Assembly (NCBI GenBank): GCA_002790835.1
Contig: PFVX01000004.1
Span: 1-55,414, forward strand
DNA: 55,414 nt
Direction: 5' to 3'
Source: a bacterium CG_4_9_14_3_um_filter_65_15
Lineage (GTDB): Bacteria; Krumholzibacteriota; Krumholzibacteriia; LZORAL124-64-63
Below the pieces are notes generated by a model that saw only the letters and a program-made list of their open reading frames with translations, searched no databases and was not told the origin of the DNA. Shown one piece after another: positions 53,601 to 55,414 of the stretch (the stretch's first letter is position 1; each line of letters starts with the position of its first letter). The translations under genes and the position numbers were made by a program.

Positions 53601-54796
53601 CCGGGAACTCCTCCGTCACGCTGCAACCCGCGCCGCTGGGCATCTTCAAACTGAACTTCAGCGCCACCGCCGGCCAGGACTGGTCGCGGCAGACGACCAC
53701 CGGTACCACCTGGGTGAGCGACACCGATTCCACGGGGCATTATGAGGATGTTTACGAGCGCATCGAAGATACCCGGCCCAATCTGCGTTTCAGCTCCGGG
53801 GTGGGCACCAAGCTCTACGGCCTGTTCCCGGTGCATGTGGGCAAACTGCGGGCGATGCGCCACACCACGGAGCTCAATGCGAGCTGGAACCTCACGCCGG
53901 CCATCGCGGACAAGCAGAGGCACAGCACGAGCGTCTCTCTCAGCTGGAAAAACCGGTTGGATCTGAAGTACGCGGCGGGAGACGATTCCACGAAGGTCAA
54001 GAAACTGGACGGGTTCATCGACTGGTCCCTGTCCACAAGCTACAACCCGGACAAGGACCAGGGAGACCGCTGGTCGGACATCAGCAGCAGCCTGAGCATC
54101 AAGCCGGGTCAGAGCCGGTATCTTCAGCTCTCGGTGTCCAACTCCATCAACCCGACGAACCTGGCGCTCAAGAGCACGCGGTTCAACTACAGCCTCGGCT
54201 TCAACGGGCGGCTCGATCTCGGGGTGGTCCAGAAGGAGGAGGATGAGGACCGTCGCAACAGCGCCCTGGACCGTTTGGGCACCGACAAGGAGAAGCCGCA
54301 GGAAAAGAAACCGGATCCCGACGACCCCTTCAAGAACGAGAAGGACAGTGCCTTTGCGGGCCAAGGGGACGATCGCTTCGCCGATGCCGGCCGGCTGGGC
54401 CAGACGAAAAAGTCGGGATCCGACAAGGATCCGACAGAGGGTGGGCGTTACCTTCCCTTCCGGCTCAATTCCAGCATCAGCTACAGTTACACGAACTCTT
54501 CGCAAACCAAACGCGCCAACGCGAACTTCTCGGTGTCGGCCAACCTGACCCGGCTGTGGGAATTCAGCTACCAGACCTCCTTCGACCTGGACGTGGGCAA
54601 CCCCGTCAGCCAGCGGTTCACCCTGACCCGGGACCTGCACTGCTGGGCTCTCGAGTTCAACCGAAACCTCAGCGCGGTCGACAGCCAGTTCGGTTTCCGT
54701 CTTTACCTCAAGGCGATCCCGGCCCTGAAATTCGTGCGTGGTCGGGAGGGAGACTTCGGCAGCCTAGCCGGAGGATCCGGCGGGAATCTGTTCTGA
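50693..54796 (+). CDS. lptD: LptD/OstA-like outer-membrane protein, very large
   Basis: A 1367-residue outer-membrane protein of the LPS-assembly family. A signal peptide lies at about 15-42. The periplasmic half (about 60-600) is made of several OstA-like jellyroll segments, each with DxxxxxxEAxGNVRI-type strands, and is longer than in E. coli LptD. Then comes GGHMTSCDQFPPHYHFWS, typical of FCB LptD, followed by a beta-barrel (about 720-1365) with alternating strands. A charged, acidic insertion (about 1183-1248, with EKPQEKKPDPDDPF) probably forms a long loop. The start is a TTG overlapping the ROK stop. It ends with the operon; no terminator is evident before the HU promoter. Confidence 0.9.
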   Translation: MNSGCPGSATDRRAFNRRVLGPAFLAALVLVTGWGIGHSATAQPQGERETSRVGADRMVSRRINGKTIRFFYDNFFIDRDTLKAVADTAEDHVDEDYYLLFGHVVLTSSSAVLHCDRGLYRKGGGEADFSGNVRLVDGGLTGTSLRGEMRGSGRYVRLIDEARMVDPEFTVEADTIYRDRRTGVGIAMGHVRLEKAPGEHGPAPAPAGSVGATPADSLRGSAASDEDSTWTLDCRKAVFQSGGSESNFFGDVRMIDGEMIGTSRNAAARRGGDLFLLMGDALLVAPDYTIRADTISRNSVTNLGEATGNVRIVEPEAKNLVTGQHAVFDREAGTALVDSLPLLTSHEEGSDPIVSSSGRMRFFSGEDRAVMVDSVRIRQKDTRASADSAVIYGRERMILLGSPEVRLGDTNLLVGERIEFEYEAGDLRRMILQGKARLEDSTPDSLAAIYRGLPPLDVLSGDTISIDFEAGKIYRTQVVGEAASHYTPQDITDEIATNDVSGDTIVIHFREDKVRRVEVFGGVTGVYRFAKIAEMERRRKSPAPPDTLASAPADSAGLAVASLDTLAAGQYDFTGAVETVDYKGNKVVFKLDDESMEINGDGELNYGTMEHTAGHILLNTGSRELYSEDQPYLKDGDAVVGERMGYNFQYKTGAVQSGVTTMDGYYYVGDGIRRYPDGTMKIKGGHMTSCDQFPPHYHFWSNNMMMRKGDKVVAAPIVLKIGHVPVFALPFYYKSLKEGRQSGILFPTFDFGWSSREGRYIRDFGYYWATNEYMDFIVKGSYNEHQDLAYRISNRYVKRYSFNGSVDYSREIGLRGAGESSMWYLTWVHSHPTLFNDYKLRVDVRMSSSQLSSQDLTSSVRRNIVPGQMKSTAYVSRQWSFVGANLSASRDGRVNAEDDDPETNNLLYNLTLPSLKLDFRPFDLKAPLRGGQKGSILGNLLRSTHVKHSYNLNSDRQVNELTRITKYRATGNSSVTLQPAPLGIFKLNFSATAGQDWSRQTTTGTTWVSDTDSTGHYEDVYERIEDTRPNLRFSSGVGTKLYGLFPVHVGKLRAMRHTTELNASWNLTPAIADKQRHSTSVSLSWKNRLDLKYAAGDDSTKVKKLDGFIDWSLSTSYNPDKDQGDRWSDISSSLSIKPGQSRYLQLSVSNSINPTNLALKSTRFNYSLGFNGRLDLGVVQKEEDEDRRNSALDRLGTDKEKPQEKKPDPDDPFKNEKDSAFAGQGDDRFADAGRLGQTKKSGSDKDPTEGGRYLPFRLNSSISYSYTNSSQTKRANANFSVSANLTRLWEFSYQTSFDLDVGNPVSQRFTLTRDLHCWALEFNRNLSAVDSQFGFRLYLKAIPALKFVRGREGDFGSLAGGSGGNLF

Positions 54797-54936
54797 CCAT
54801 TGCCCCCGAATCGCCCCCACCGCCCCAAATTCGCAGTTTGGTAAATCGGGGTGTGGGAAAACCCGCGTGGGGACAGGGCCCTCGGATCGGTCGCCCCCGA
54901 ATGTCCCGCCACCATGGGAAATGCCGAAAATACTTG

Positions 54937-54965
54937 TTGACAGGTTTTGGGGGCGGCGGTTTGAT
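54937..54965 (+). promoter_or_regulatory. Sigma70-type promoter for HU
   Basis: Perfect TTGACA (54937-54942), 17-bp spacer, TTTGAT (54960-54965, 4 of 6). It lies about 25 bp before the HU ATG and gives a very short leader holding AGGAGGTG. Confidence 0.65.
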
Positions 54966-54990
54966 CCGAATAGAAAGGAGGTGGGTAATC

Positions 54991-55287
54991 ATGAACAAAA
55001 CCGAACTCACCGAACAACTCTCTGCGAAGACCGGAATGAGCAAGGCCGCTGCCAAGCGGGCCATCGATGCCCTTTTCTCCACCGCACCGCGGGAAGGGAT
55101 CATCGCCAACGCGGTGACCAAGGGTGACCGGGTCCAGATCACCGGTTTCGGCACTTTCGAGCAGCGCAAGCGCAAGAAGCGGACGGGACGCAATCCCCAG
55201 ACCGGTGCCGCGATGACCATTCCGGCTGCCAAGTATCCGGCTTTCGTGGCCGGCAAAAGCCTGAAAGACCGGGTCCAGAAGAAGTAG
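54991..55287 (+). CDS. hup: HU-family DNA-binding protein
   Basis: A 98-residue histone-like protein that bends and compacts DNA. MNKTELTEQLSAKTG at the start, ITGFGTFEQRKRKKRTGRNPQTG (beta-arm with the RNPQTG loop) and FVAGKSLKDRV are typical of HU/IHF. Length is a little above the usual 90. The start has a perfect AGGAGGTG 7 bp upstream, the strongest ribosome site in the window, as expected for an abundant protein. The segment REGIIANAVTKGDR in place of the usual shorter loop is a minor difference. It has its own promoter and terminator. Confidence 0.96.
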   Translation: MNKTELTEQLSAKTGMSKAAAKRAIDALFSTAPREGIIANAVTKGDRVQITGFGTFEQRKRKKRTGRNPQTGAAMTIPAAKYPAFVAGKSLKDRVQKK

Positions 55288-55306
55288 AATCCCGGTAGTG
55301 GAAACG

Positions 55307-55342
55307 CACAGGGGCTGCCTGCAGGCGGCCCCTGTGTATTGT
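55307..55342 (+). terminator. Terminator after HU
   Basis: CACAGGGGC (55307-55315) pairs with GCCCCTGTG (55328-55336), with an inner GCCTGCAGGC self-complement, followed by TATTGTTTC. A strong stem with a weak T-tail 20 bp after the HU stop. Confidence 0.8.
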
Positions 55343-55414
55343 TTCAGTTGTGCCCCTAAGAATGTTTCCGGCCAGCTGCTTGCAATTGACCGGACATGTT
55401 TCTCTGCCCCACAA

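Noticed and set aside
54802-54902. Repeated GCCCCCGAAT (54802-54811 and 54893-54902)
   Set aside because: Two short GC-rich copies before HU; easily chance at this base composition.

Overview
The window is GC-rich and densely coded, with about 43 genes, and no rRNA, tRNA, CRISPR array, phage or insertion sequence could be seen. Several features point to a Gram-negative lineage of, or near, the FCB superphylum (for example Krumholzibacteriota, Eisenbacteria or a similar uncultured group). These are a secreted metallophosphoesterase ending in an NPFNP-type FlgD/T9SS-like sorting domain, a PorY/PorX-like two-component pair, a family S46 dipeptidyl-peptidase, an LptD with the TSCDxxxPHYHFWS signature, and a fused isobutyryl-CoA mutase. 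The taxonomic placement is inference from gene content only.

Layout. 0.1-2 kb (minus): PilZ protein and an ADP/ATP-carrier-like transporter. 2-8.5 kb (plus): tyrosine/homogentisate catabolic operon hpd-hmgA-orfX-fah-aacS, in which an uncharacterised gene sits where maleylacetoacetate isomerase would be expected; an S46 peptidase with DPP11-type residues follows. 10.7-13.6 kb (minus): lone receiver protein, then a metK/PLP sulfur-amino-acid lyase pair. 13.7-18 kb (plus): ATPase-permease-ATPase-permease ABC operon ending in a 3-methyladenine glycosylase gene. 18.1-22 kb: two periplasmic M16 peptidase-like proteins, one with HxxEH and one without. 22.0-22.4 kb: the only long non-coding stretch, with a terminator, three 13-bp tandem repeats, a good sigma70 promoter and a strongly self-complementary candidate RNA. 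22.4-31.6 kb: small membrane protein, DUF4442 protein, icmF, TonB-like protein, lipoprotein, secreted metallophosphoesterase, sulfotransferase.

31.7-34.6 kb: three-gene proton-translocating transhydrogenase (pntAA-pntAB-pntB). 34.8-38.2 kb: an SxtJ-like / carbamoyltransferase / SxtK-like (54 aa) / SGNH-hydrolase cassette, whose SGNH gene is broken by an internal deletion and frame change. 38.3-41.2 kb (minus): pyrF-pyrE and a GT-C-like membrane protein. 41.4-54.8 kb (plus): a very compact run serS-porY-porX-tsaE-tsaB-rimI, then accD-folC-ROK kinase-lptD with many 4-bp overlaps. 55 kb: HU with its own promoter and terminator.

Most of the window is core metabolism and envelope biology. The parts least explained by known biology are orfX in the homogentisate operon, the carbamoyltransferase/SxtJ/SxtK cassette, and the structured RNA at 22.1 kb.
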